From: an uncultured Planctomycetaceae bacterium
Lineage (GTDB): Bacteria > Planctomycetota > Planctomycetia > Pirellulales > Pirellulaceae
Length of the DNA: 5,405 nucleotides
Direction: 5' to 3'
Assembly: GCA_937967755.1 (NCBI GenBank)
Contig: CALBTA010000154.1
Coordinates: 1-5,405 of the forward strand
The notes under the pieces are model-generated. The model was not told the DNA's origin and ran no database searches. It saw only the letters and a list, made by a program, of their open reading frames with translations. Position 1 is the first letter of the stretch. Every line of letters begins with the position of its first letter. Below are positions 1 through 4,860 of this stretch, piece after piece. Position numbers and translations under genes: made by a program.

Positions 1-45
1 AAGTTAGACGTGGTATCGGATCTGAGTGAATTTAGGCGATACACC

Positions 46-66
46 AGCGGCAAGCGCCTTGTCGCT
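46..66 (+). repeat. 9-bp stem-loop in the non-coding left edge
   Basis: AGCGGCAAG at 46-54 pairs with CTTGTCGCT at 58-66 around a three-base CGC loop. All nine positions pair if G50-T62 is read as a G-U wobble, so the RNA hairpin is complete only on the plus strand; on the minus strand that position becomes a C-A mismatch. No U-tract follows, so it is not a standard intrinsic terminator. It lies about 84 bases past the stop of the dehydratase gene. It could be a dispersed palindrome or the end of a transcript from outside the window. Confidence 0.45.
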
Positions 67-70
67 CACC

Positions 71-102
71 AATTGTTGGGCTTCGGTGCAATTTAAAGCC
101 CA
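71..102. repeat. Interleaved inverted repeats (possible pseudoknot)
   Basis: TGGGCTT at 77-83 is perfectly complementary to AAGCCCA at 96-102. AATTG at 71-75 is perfectly complementary to CAATT at 89-93. The two stems interleave, so they would either compete or form an H-type pseudoknot. The arms are short and chance is a serious alternative. The stretch 1-149 holds no gene that I can support. Confidence 0.25.
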
Positions 103-103
103 G

Positions 104-109
104 ATTCTA
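104..109 (-). promoter_or_regulatory. Possible -10 box TAGAAT
   Basis: Minus-strand TAGAAT, five of six matches to TATAAT, lies about 40 bases past the stop of the dehydratase gene. The hexamer 17 bases upstream is TTCCCC, a poor -35. It is reported because the same TAGAAT hexamer occurs ahead of three other genes in this window. It would drive transcription leftwards, out of the window. Weak evidence. Confidence 0.2.
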
Positions 110-149
110 CGCCGTTTTCGCGGTTTGGGGAAGGGGGAATGGCGCTCTC

Positions 150-512
150 TCAACTGTTCAATTCGACGGGAATCTGGTCAATCTTCGCCGCCAGGATGAA
201 GTCGTTTTCGCTCAAACCGCCGATGGCGTGGGTCCAAAGCTCAATCGAAACCTTGCGGTATTGTTCCAGGTGGATGTCGGGGTGATGGTTGTCTTCTTCG
301 GCGACGTCGGCGACCTTGTTGAAAAAGTCCATCCCGGCGACGAAATTCTTCACGGTCCAGTCCTTCCGAATCCGCTGCCCGTCGCCGGTCAACTGCCAGC
401 CATCCAGTTTACCCAATTGCTCGACCGACTGTTCGTGCGAATAAGGCTCAACGCCCCCCTCGCACGGCTTGCATTTCTTCTGGACCAACTGCTCGGGGGT
501 CTGCAAATCCAT
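150..512 (-). CDS. phhB: Pterin-4a-carbinolamine dehydratase (4a-hydroxytetrahydrobiopterin dehydratase)
   Basis: A small cytoplasmic enzyme that dehydrates 4a-hydroxytetrahydropterin to the quinonoid dihydropterin, normally recycling the cofactor of aromatic amino acid hydroxylases. The 120-residue protein has the family's features: a CKPCEGG segment near residues 14-20 as in many bacterial members, a GW at 38-39, the EEDNHHPD signature at 72-79 with the histidine pair H76-H77, then THAIGGL at 94-100 with H95, and D104. These histidines match the known active site. An in-frame ATG eight codons further upstream (position 536) gives a longer form, but GGAGGAA sits seven bases before the ATG at 510-512, so the shorter start is preferred. 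No phenylalanine hydroxylase gene is visible here, so the partner hydroxylase, or another pterin-related role, is unknown. The symbol phhB is borrowed from Pseudomonas; the family call is firm, the pathway is not. Confidence 0.93.
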   Translation of the reverse strand: MDLQTPEQLVQKKCKPCEGGVEPYSHEQSVEQLGKLDGWQLTGDGQRIRKDWTVKNFVAGMDFFNKVADVAEEDNHHPDIHLEQYRKVSIELWTHAIGGLSENDFILAAKIDQIPVELNS

Positions 513-517
513 GTTCG

Positions 518-524
518 TTCCTCC
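518..524 (-). promoter_or_regulatory. Strong ribosome binding site that fixes the dehydratase start
   Basis: GGAGGAA on the minus strand, with seven bases between GGAGG and the ATG ending at 512. It lies inside the longer possible reading frame that would start at 536, which argues that the internal ATG is the true start. Confidence 0.75.
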
Positions 525-558
525 GCTTAGCTTCATTCGTTGGCTCGTTCGCCTAATT

Positions 559-623
559 CCGCATTCTAACGACTTTTCATTAGGCAGAAACTGGCGATGC
601 GCAACTCAGCAGGTAGAATGCGG
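559..623. promoter_or_regulatory. Mirror-image divergent promoter region
   Basis: CCGCATTCTA at 559-568 is the exact reverse complement of TAGAATGCGG at 614-623. Each arm therefore reads TAGAATGCGG in the direction of the gene it faces: leftwards to the dehydratase and rightwards to the 40-residue membrane protein. TAGAAT matches the -10 consensus at five of six positions. For the plus-strand unit CTGGCG (591-596) is a mediocre -35 at 17-bp spacing; the minus-strand -35 region would overlap it and is poor. Predicted leaders are a few tens of bases on both sides. The symmetry could also be an operator for a dimeric regulator. Confidence 0.5.
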
Positions 624-650
624 CTGATCTGCACGAACCTTTTGAATCCT

Positions 651-656
651 GGGAGG
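651..656 (+). promoter_or_regulatory. Ribosome binding site of the 40-residue membrane protein
   Basis: GGGAGG lies five bases before the ATG at 662-664. It is a strong Shine-Dalgarno match and the main evidence, besides the peptide itself, that this short frame is translated. Confidence 0.7.
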
Positions 657-661
657 CTGTC

Positions 662-784
662 ATGATTATCTTTGCAGGAGCGCTGGAAGGGGCCTTGATC
701 GGCGCGGCGGTTGGCTTGGTGGTCGGTATCGTGATGTGGCTGTTCAAAAAGATGAACAACAAAGGGGGCGGTGGCGAAGCGTAA
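662..784 (+). CDS. 40-residue single-pass membrane protein with a five-glycine zipper
   Basis: A short frame from ATG to TAA encodes 40 residues. Residues 2-28 form one hydrophobic helix, interrupted only by E9, followed by a basic and polar tail (K29, K30, N32, N33, K34), a run of four glycines and a final EA. Glycines lie at 6, 10, 14, 18 and 22, an unbroken GxxxG register of the glycine-zipper type, which in known membrane proteins packs helices into dimers or oligomers. A strong GGGAGG site precedes the start and a TAGAAT box precedes that. The positive tail suggests that the C-terminus stays in the cytoplasm. I recognise no family. Small holin-like, toxin-like, channel-like or assembly-subunit roles are possible, but the sequence does not decide between them. 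It is divergent from the dehydratase gene and convergent with the CxxC membrane protein gene. Confidence 0.8.
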   Translation: MIIFAGALEGALIGAAVGLVVGIVMWLFKKMNNKGGGGEA

Positions 785-802
785 ACGCCTGCTGTGCCGG
801 TT

Positions 803-833
803 CTCGCAATCGCTGGTAACTTGCCAGCGCGAG
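803..833. terminator. Hairpin between convergent genes (shared bidirectional terminator candidate)
   Basis: CGCTGG at 811-816 pairs with CCAGCG at 824-829 around a seven-base loop. Outside it CTCG (803-806) pairs with CGAG (830-833), with CAAT bulged on one side. The structure fills the 51-bp gap between the stop of the mini-protein (784) and the stop of the minus-strand gene (836). Neither side has a U-tract, so termination would be weak or factor-assisted. Placement between convergent stops is the main support. Confidence 0.5.
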
Positions 834-835
834 GG

Positions 836-1813
836 TCATCGCAAGGAAGGCTCTCTGAGGCCAAACAGCAGTTTGGTTTGCTGATCGTCCAGCGCGCAAC
901 TCGCCACCAGCCACTCCTCTTCGACACTCTCTTGTTTGCCGTCATCATCGGGCCGGCTGGCTTCGAAGATGCAGATTACATCAAGAAACCCGCTGCCGCA
1001 TTGGTGGCAGTGGAATAAATTCGGAGCGCCGTCTCGCCCCGGGGCTTGGGTGATTGTGTTCGCTGTGGCTTGAATGTCTTCGCTGGCAACCGACACGGCC
1101 AACGCCCGCAGGCCGCCCAGCGTGACACGGGGCAGTTCCTCCTTGAACATATAGGCTTCGCACGCTTCGCAGAATTTGTCTTCGGCTACGAACGACTCGG
1201 CCATGGCCCAAGCAATGAATGCCGCGATTAAAACCCCCACGCCCGTCAGCGTCCAAAACATCCAATCGCGGGTCGTGATCCACTGCAACGGATCGGTCAG
1301 CACGTCCAACACATTGGCTTCGACCACAAACTCCATCCAGACTGAGATCATCAACAGCACCGATGCAGCCACGGCGTAGACCGCCGCGAACGCGCCCACG
1401 CAAGCGGCATTGCGGTTCTTGCCCCACCGTCCTAACGACGCGGTCGCTTTTGCTGACCAGTAGCCTGCCGCTCCGAAAACAAAGCCGTAAGTTGCCAAAG
1501 CAGCCAGAAGACTGAGGATGGCAAAGATGCAAACAACCCACCCGCAAACCATCGTGAGAACGTTTAACCCCACAATGACGGCGGTGACAGCGGCTCCCAA
1601 GGCCAGCGCAATGAGCCCCGCAGTGTAGCTCGATCCAATGGCCAATGGCGAACCAGCGATCAAAAGCAGCAACGCCGAAGCAGGCATCACGCCGCTGGGC
1701 TGGTAGGCCGATTCGGCTTCGGGCAAACTGCGCCGCAGGGCATCGAAGTAGTTTTGCGCCGCTTCTTTGGAAGCGAACTGCGTCGCGCCCTGTTCATGCA
1801 AGTCGAACTGCAT
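836..1813 (-). CDS. Multispanning membrane protein with two CxxC pairs, function unknown
   Basis: A 325-residue protein of no family I recognise. After a soluble N-terminal stretch (1-42) come about five hydrophobic segments: roughly 43-64, 66-89, 92-118, 137-160 and 184-206. The C-terminal 120 residues are soluble and contain two cysteine pairs, C215/C218 (FCEAC) and C269/C272 (HCHQC), which could form one zinc ribbon with a long insert of about 50 residues, or bind another metal. Single cysteines at 281 and 306 are also in this domain. The start has a modest GGTGA site a few bases upstream. The gene lies 61 bp downstream of the coiled-coil gene in the same direction, so the two may be co-transcribed. 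A membrane-linked regulatory or assembly role is possible but not shown by the sequence. Confidence 0.8.
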   Translation of the reverse strand: MQFDLHEQGATQFASKEAAQNYFDALRRSLPEAESAYQPSGVMPASALLLLIAGSPLAIGSSYTAGLIALALGAAVTAVIVGLNVLTMVCGWVVCIFAILSLLAALATYGFVFGAAGYWSAKATASLGRWGKNRNAACVGAFAAVYAVAASVLLMISVWMEFVVEANVLDVLTDPLQWITTRDWMFWTLTGVGVLIAAFIAWAMAESFVAEDKFCEACEAYMFKEELPRVTLGGLRALAVSVASEDIQATANTITQAPGRDGAPNLFHCHQCGSGFLDVICIFEASRPDDDGKQESVEEEWLVASCALDDQQTKLLFGLREPSLR

Positions 1814-1829
1814 CGCTCACCCGGTGGCG

Positions 1830-1853
1830 AGAAAATGCCGCCTGCTAAGCGGC
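1830..1853 (-). terminator. Weak intrinsic terminator or attenuator between the two membrane genes
   Basis: On the minus strand GCCGC (1849-1853) pairs with GCGGC (1837-1841) around a seven-base loop and is followed directly by ATTTTCTC. It begins about 22 bases past the stop of the coiled-coil gene and ends before the start of the CxxC protein gene. A five-pair stem with four Ts suggests partial termination, which would lower expression of the second gene. Confidence 0.4.
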
Positions 1854-1874
1854 CGGTTTGGGCGTGGGGTCGGG

Positions 1875-2711
1875 CTAGTTGGCCCCCAGCGGCTTCATCG
1901 TTAGCCCGCCCGAAGCCCGCAGCTCGATCTTGTACTTCTTGTTGGGCTGCACCTTGTTGTATACCACTTCCCCATGAGCCGCGCGGATGCCCAATTCTTC
2001 CGCTTTGTCGGGGTCGTTTGCGATTTCCCAAAAATCGTCCCAGATTTGGCGTTCGAAATCGGAGACTCGTTCGCCCTTCTTATAGGCACTGGGCAACGCC
2101 CCGACTTCGTCCAGCACATGAACTTCATCGGGCGTTTTGAATTCGCCGTGGATTCCGCGGAACAGGCAGATCGATGTTCCGCGAATCAGATCCGCATTTT
2201 CGATGTAACGGTCGTCGAACTTCACAACCCAGGCATCGACCTTGACGATGTCTCCTTTCACGTCGAAGGTGCGCTCGTCGATGGGCTGGTTGTCGTCCCC
2301 CAATTCAACCCACCGAACGGTCGTGACCTGATCATCCCCTTCGCCCGTTTGCCGTAGGACGGTCACGATCGCAAGCCGCTTATCCAGCTTCAACAGCCGC
2401 ATGGCGATCTTTTGCTTCTCGACGGTGGCCGCCAGGTCGGCGACCTCTTCCTGCAAGCGGCCGATCTCTTCGTTCTTAACAGTGAGTTCCAATCGTGCCG
2501 AATCGAGTTGCTCGGTCTTCGATTTCAACTGAGCTTCCGCGTCATCCAACCGTTGTTGGGCTTCGGCCAAATCGCTCTTCGCACGGTCGGTTTCTGTGTA
2601 CGTTCGATAAGCAAATAGGCCGCCCGCCCCAGCCCCGCCGAGCACGACCAGCGCAATCATCGTGCGGGCCATGCTGTTCAAGGTGGCCAGGTTTTCCATC
2701 GTTCCGGACAT
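1875..2711 (-). CDS. Membrane-anchored coiled-coil protein, function unknown
   Basis: A 278-residue protein with a single hydrophobic helix at about residues 17-35, containing a glycine/alanine-rich GGAGAGG stretch, then a long charged helix at about 42-108 rich in Glu, Lys, Gln, Ala and Leu with heptad character, typical of a coiled coil. The C-terminal part (about 110-278) looks like a folded mixed domain with many aromatic and acidic residues (for example VRWVEL near 132 and DDFWEI near 225) and ends in a basic, beta-like segment. I cannot assign this domain to a family. The hydrophobic helix lacks a clear signal-peptidase site, so an anchor is likelier than secretion. GGGA lies eight bases before the first ATG; another ATG four codons in is possible. 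It is the upstream member of a likely pair with the CxxC membrane protein, suggesting a shared envelope task. C-terminal domain location (cytoplasm or periplasm) is unclear. Confidence 0.82.
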   Translation of the reverse strand: MSGTMENLATLNSMARTMIALVVLGGAGAGGLFAYRTYTETDRAKSDLAEAQQRLDDAEAQLKSKTEQLDSARLELTVKNEEIGRLQEEVADLAATVEKQKIAMRLLKLDKRLAIVTVLRQTGEGDDQVTTVRWVELGDDNQPIDERTFDVKGDIVKVDAWVVKFDDRYIENADLIRGTSICLFRGIHGEFKTPDEVHVLDEVGALPSAYKKGERVSDFERQIWDDFWEIANDPDKAEELGIRAAHGEVVYNKVQPNKKYKIELRASGGLTMKPLGAN

Positions 2712-2807
2712 ATCGGATTCCCGTTTCGTATCAACACAAATGAAATGGCCAATCCGTCCGCCAACAACACGCTGGGCGAGCCACCCGGGGCAACTGCCGC
2801 GCTTTTA

Positions 2808-2813
2808 ATTGTA
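2808..2813 (-). promoter_or_regulatory. Possible -10 box TACAAT for the membrane gene pair
   Basis: Minus-strand TACAAT matches the -10 consensus at five of six positions and would give a leader of about 90 bases to the coiled-coil gene. No acceptable -35 is visible at 16-18 bases, so this rests on the hexamer and its location in the 226-bp gap between genes. Confidence 0.25.
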
Positions 2814-2878
2814 CGCTAAACATTTGACCGAAGGTAGCGATTTGCGCACCGCCGAACACTGGCGGGGCCGCGTGCGAG

Positions 2879-2902
2879 CACCCAATGTGGGGGCAATTGG
2901 TG
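2879..2902 (-). terminator. Imperfect hairpin past the TIM-barrel gene
   Basis: CACC plus AAT (2879-2886, one base bulged) pairs with ATT plus GGTG (2896-2902) some 36 bases downstream of the gene's stop. A second small stem, CCGCC (2849-2853) with GGCGG (2861-2865), follows. There is no U-tract after either, so intrinsic termination is uncertain. Nothing else gene-like is seen in 2712-2937. Confidence 0.2.
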
Positions 2903-2937
2903 GTGGAAAGAACTGCCCTTTGAGCGGGCCGAATACG

Positions 2938-3897
2938 TTAATCGGAATCGTCCGATTCGCCTTCGTCTTCCGCGACCTCTTCCCCGTTGACAGAAGCGCC
3001 AACCGCGACCAATTCAGCCTTCGGCTTGCTGAGGCCCACAGCGACCCACATCGCCTCCAGGCAGTCGGCCGATTCTTGCACGATCGACTCCCGCGTTTTG
3101 CCGCTGAACGAAGCGGCGCGGGGGTAAGGCGTAACCGGCCCGTCGTAAGACTTGTCGACCAGCAACTTGACAATGGCGTCGCAGTCGATCAGCCCGTCTT
3201 CGCTCGGCAGGATGCGTTGCTTTTCCTCGATAGTGGACATATCAGCATCGCCCGGTACGTCAGCCAGCCTGACGACAACCAATTGGTCGTTGGTCAAATC
3301 CTTGAGCTGGTCCATGCCTCCGCCGCCGACGAACCAGTTCCAAGTATCCAGTACGAGGCCGACGTTCGCCTGGCCGACCGTACTGCACAGAGTTGTGAGG
3401 CCTTCGAAGTCGTGAATGAATTCGTGCGCCTTGCCTTCGCGGGCTGCCGGGGCCGCACGGAAATTTAGGCCCAGCCGAATGTCGTGATGTGCAAGTGCCG
3501 CGGCGACCTGCCCGATCCTGCCGCTGATGCGTTGAAAATTCTCGTGCATCGCCAGCGAGTCGCTGCCCGGTTCGATCGTGGTGAAGCACCGCTTCGCTCC
3601 GACCTTGGCGGCCACTTCGATCGCCTGATTTAATTTCGTCAGGTTTTCGGAGAAGGCCGCATCGTCCGCCTCCCAGTCAACGTCGACATCCCACCCACCG
3701 ATGGAAAACCCTTCGGCAAAGCTGGCTGCGCTTTCGATGAACCGTCCGGCAAACTCCAAACTGTTGTGTTGGGCTTGCTTGACCAGGCGCTCCATGTCGA
3801 CATCGAACCCACGAAACCCGTAGGTAAGTGCCAGTTCGATCAGTTCGCTTTGGCGTCCGGAAACACCCAAGCCGGCTGCGCTAAGGTTCTTGTACAT
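2938..3897 (-). CDS. Xylose-isomerase-like TIM-barrel protein (sugar phosphate isomerase/epimerase family), active site apparently degenerate
   Basis: A 319-residue protein with the layout of the AP endonuclease 2 / xylose-isomerase-like barrel family. The N-terminus contains SGRQSELIELALTYGF (13-28), a typical first strand and helix. Later blocks are LGLNFRAAP (142-150), VGLVLDTWNW (179-188), VVVRLADV (207-214), QRILPSEDG (227-235) and YDGPVTPYP (251-259). In active relatives, as I recall them, the same blocks read LGLE, LDxWHW, VHVND and TPEPF, giving Glu, Asp, His and Glu as metal ligands. Here these are N145, D184 (kept), R210 and Y258, and the WHW histidine is N187. The protein may thus be non-catalytic or have a changed reaction. 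It ends in an acidic tail (residues 306-319, mostly Glu, Asp and Ser). No good Shine-Dalgarno precedes the ATG; the start is chosen by the family-like N-terminus. No sugar-pathway neighbour is seen. Confidence 0.9.
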   Translation of the reverse strand: MYKNLSAAGLGVSGRQSELIELALTYGFRGFDVDMERLVKQAQHNSLEFAGRFIESAASFAEGFSIGGWDVDVDWEADDAAFSENLTKLNQAIEVAAKVGAKRCFTTIEPGSDSLAMHENFQRISGRIGQVAAALAHHDIRLGLNFRAAPAAREGKAHEFIHDFEGLTTLCSTVGQANVGLVLDTWNWFVGGGGMDQLKDLTNDQLVVVRLADVPGDADMSTIEEKQRILPSEDGLIDCDAIVKLLVDKSYDGPVTPYPRAASFSGKTRESIVQESADCLEAMWVAVGLSKPKAELVAVGASVNGEEVAEDEGESDDSD

Positions 3898-3940
3898 GGA
3901 GTAGCGTCATCAAGTTTGGAGGTTCGGGTCGAAACCTCGG

Positions 3941-3969
3941 ATTATGGCAAAAACCCCAATTTCCGGGAA
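3941..3969 (-). promoter_or_regulatory. Possible promoter for the TIM-barrel gene
   Basis: Minus-strand CATAAT (3941-3946) matches the -10 consensus at five of six positions, with TTCCCG (3964-3969) at exactly 17 bp as a weak -35. It would give a leader of roughly 35-40 bases. The -35 matches only three positions, so confidence is low. Confidence 0.28.
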
Positions 3970-4084
3970 GGGGAGCGCTGTTTGCGTCTCGGCAGGGTCG
4001 AATCTGGAAGTGAATCGCGCTCAACCGCGGTCCGATTCAATTGGGTCGCTCCACACCTTGAGGCAAACAAGCGCCACGGACCTT

Positions 4085-4109
4085 AAAAAGGCCCGCATAG
4101 CCATCGGCC
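4085..4109 (-). terminator. Possible intrinsic terminator with T5 tract
   Basis: On the minus strand GGCC (4106-4109) pairs with GGCC (4090-4093) and is followed at once by TTTTT (4085-4089). The stem is only four solid pairs with a 12-base loop that could add a few more. It is about 80 bases past the stop of the LTxxQ-type gene and upstream of the TIM-barrel gene, the right place to separate them. Confidence 0.35.
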
Positions 4110-4127
4110 ATCCGCCAGGTTTTACGC

Positions 4128-4148
4128 TGCGGCCTTCGACGTGCCGCA
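4128..4148 (-). terminator. 6-bp hairpin past the LTxxQ-type gene
   Basis: TGCGGC (4128-4133) pairs perfectly with GCCGCA (4143-4148) around a nine-base loop, about 40 bases downstream of the stop codon. It has no U-tract on the minus strand, so it may protect the 3' end or act together with the T5 hairpin further on. Apart from these two hairpins and a possible promoter, the 291-base stretch 3898-4188 shows no gene. Confidence 0.35.
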
Positions 4149-4188
4149 ACCCCTGAAGCGCAACTAACCAATACGATCAATTCGCCAG

Positions 4189-4614
4189 CTACTCAGGTTG
4201 CGCCAACGCTTCAGCCCGTTTGGCTGCTTCTTCAGCCGCTTTCAGAAGTTCTTGCGCCAACCGTGATTGGGCTTCGGCTTGCATCCGTTTGACTTGGGCG
4301 AGTTGCTTCGGTGTGAGCACTTTTTCGATGGCGTCGCGCTCTTCAAAGCGGATGTCGTCCAGTTCGCCGCGCACCTTTTTCAACTCGGCGGTCAGTTCGT
4401 CGAAGCGTTTCTCGAGCGCTTCCAGCTTGTCGTCGTACTGGGATTGGATCTGATAGATTGATTTTTTCTGCGATTCGGACACCACTTCTTTGTAATACGG
4501 CGGCAAGCGACCGCTGGCTCCGCTTTCGGCGTCTTGGGCAGATGCTGCGTCAACGGCGACGAGCAACAAGGCAGCAGCGGCGAACAAGAAAGCGGCGATG
4601 GTACGGTACGTCAT
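4189..4614 (-). CDS. Secreted alpha-helical protein with an LTPKQ motif (Spy/CpxP-like)
   Basis: A 141-residue protein with a clear Sec signal peptide: MTYR, a hydrophobic core at about 6-21, and an ASA site at 24-26, so the mature form probably begins at Q27. The mature part starts with a short polar segment and LPPYY (37-41), then is almost wholly helical and charged: about 46-95 with heptad-like Leu, Ile and Phe spacing, then LTPKQ at 100-104 and an Ala/Glu/Lys-rich C-terminal helix. An LTxxQ motif within helices is the hallmark of periplasmic Spy/CpxP chaperone and stress-sensor proteins, but only one copy is seen here, so the kinship is suggestive. GGGGGA lies eight bases before the start. 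A promoter-like sequence lies about 75 bases upstream. The likely location is the periplasm. Function remains inferred. Confidence 0.82.
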   Translation of the reverse strand: MTYRTIAAFLFAAAALLLVAVDAASAQDAESGASGRLPPYYKEVVSESQKKSIYQIQSQYDDKLEALEKRFDELTAELKKVRGELDDIRFEERDAIEKVLTPKQLAQVKRMQAEAQSRLAQELLKAAEEAAKRAEALAQPE

Positions 4615-4686
4615 TTTGGTTTCCCCCAGTGGTTGCGGTGCAGTGAAAAGAACGACAGCGTAGGCGAACGCCCAACTGTGCCCGCT

Positions 4687-4715
4687 AATTTACCGCTGCG
4701 ATTTTTCGATTGCAA
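4687..4715 (-). promoter_or_regulatory. Promoter candidate for the LTxxQ-type gene
   Basis: Minus-strand TTGCAA (4710-4715) and TAAATT (4687-4692) are separated by exactly 17 bp; each matches the sigma-70 consensus at four of six positions. The leader would be about 65 bases. It faces away from the GDSL hydrolase gene, so the intergenic region is divergent. Confidence 0.4.
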
Positions 4716-4750
4716 ACGCCCGCCGCTCGCATTGTCAGATTTTCTTGGAT

Positions 4751-4756
4751 TAGAAT
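4751..4756 (+). promoter_or_regulatory. Possible -10 box TAGAAT ahead of the GDSL hydrolase
   Basis: Plus-strand TAGAAT, the same hexamer used in the mirrored promoter at 559-623. A TTGTCA lies upstream at 4732-4737, but only 13 bp away, too short for a normal pairing. The leader would be nearly 100 bases and would include both hairpins at 4773-4830. Confidence 0.28.
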
Positions 4757-4772
4757 AAACGCACGTAACGTA

Positions 4773-4830
4773 GATCGGGTACTCTTGCCCGATCCGACTG
4801 ATAGCCAGCACGGGCAAAAGTGCTCGTGCT
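4773..4830 (+). repeat. Two tandem stem-loops upstream of the GDSL hydrolase
   Basis: First stem: GATCGGG (4773-4779) with CCCGATC (4788-4794), seven perfect pairs, eight-base loop. Second stem: AGCACGGGCA (4807-4816) with TGCTCGTGCT (4821-4830), ten pairs including one G-U, loop AAAG. They are 12 bases apart and the second ends 30 bases before the ATG. The G-U pair becomes a mismatch on the minus strand, which favours a plus-strand RNA. Possible readings are a structured 5' leader, a dispersed palindromic element or a terminator remnant. No U-tract follows. Confidence 0.6.
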
Positions 4831-4860
4831 ACACCAGCGAACCCACGAGAAAGCCCAACC

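Noticed and set aside
73..86. 14-base identity between 73-86 and 2553-2566
   Set aside because: The second copy codes for Ala/Glu/Gln codons in the coiled coil and similar shorter matches occur in other coding parts; it is too short to call a repeat.
10..180. Minus-strand open frame of about 57 codons overlapping the end of the dehydratase gene and ending at a TAA near position 10
   Set aside because: It has no ATG and no ribosome site, and an open stretch of this length is not unusual by chance. Part of the product looks protein-like, so a remnant of a former gene cannot be excluded.
580..948. Minus-strand open frame of 122 codons across the mini-protein
   Set aside because: It runs antisense to the glycine-zipper gene and into the end of the CxxC protein gene; the product has no domain-like pattern and no ribosome site was evident.
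981..1547. Minus-strand open frame of 188 codons
   Set aside because: Out-of-frame shadow inside the five-helix membrane protein gene; Arg/Gly/Cys-rich product without organised segments.
2809..3468. Plus-strand open frame of 219 codons
   Set aside because: It lies antisense to the TIM-barrel gene and extends past its end; composition is Arg/Pro/Ala-rich as in mirrored frames, with no recognisable domain.
3944..4156. Plus-strand open frame of 70 codons in the gap between the TIM-barrel and LTxxQ-type genes
   Set aside because: No ribosome site, no hydrophobic or domain pattern, and it crosses two hairpins better explained as minus-strand transcript ends.
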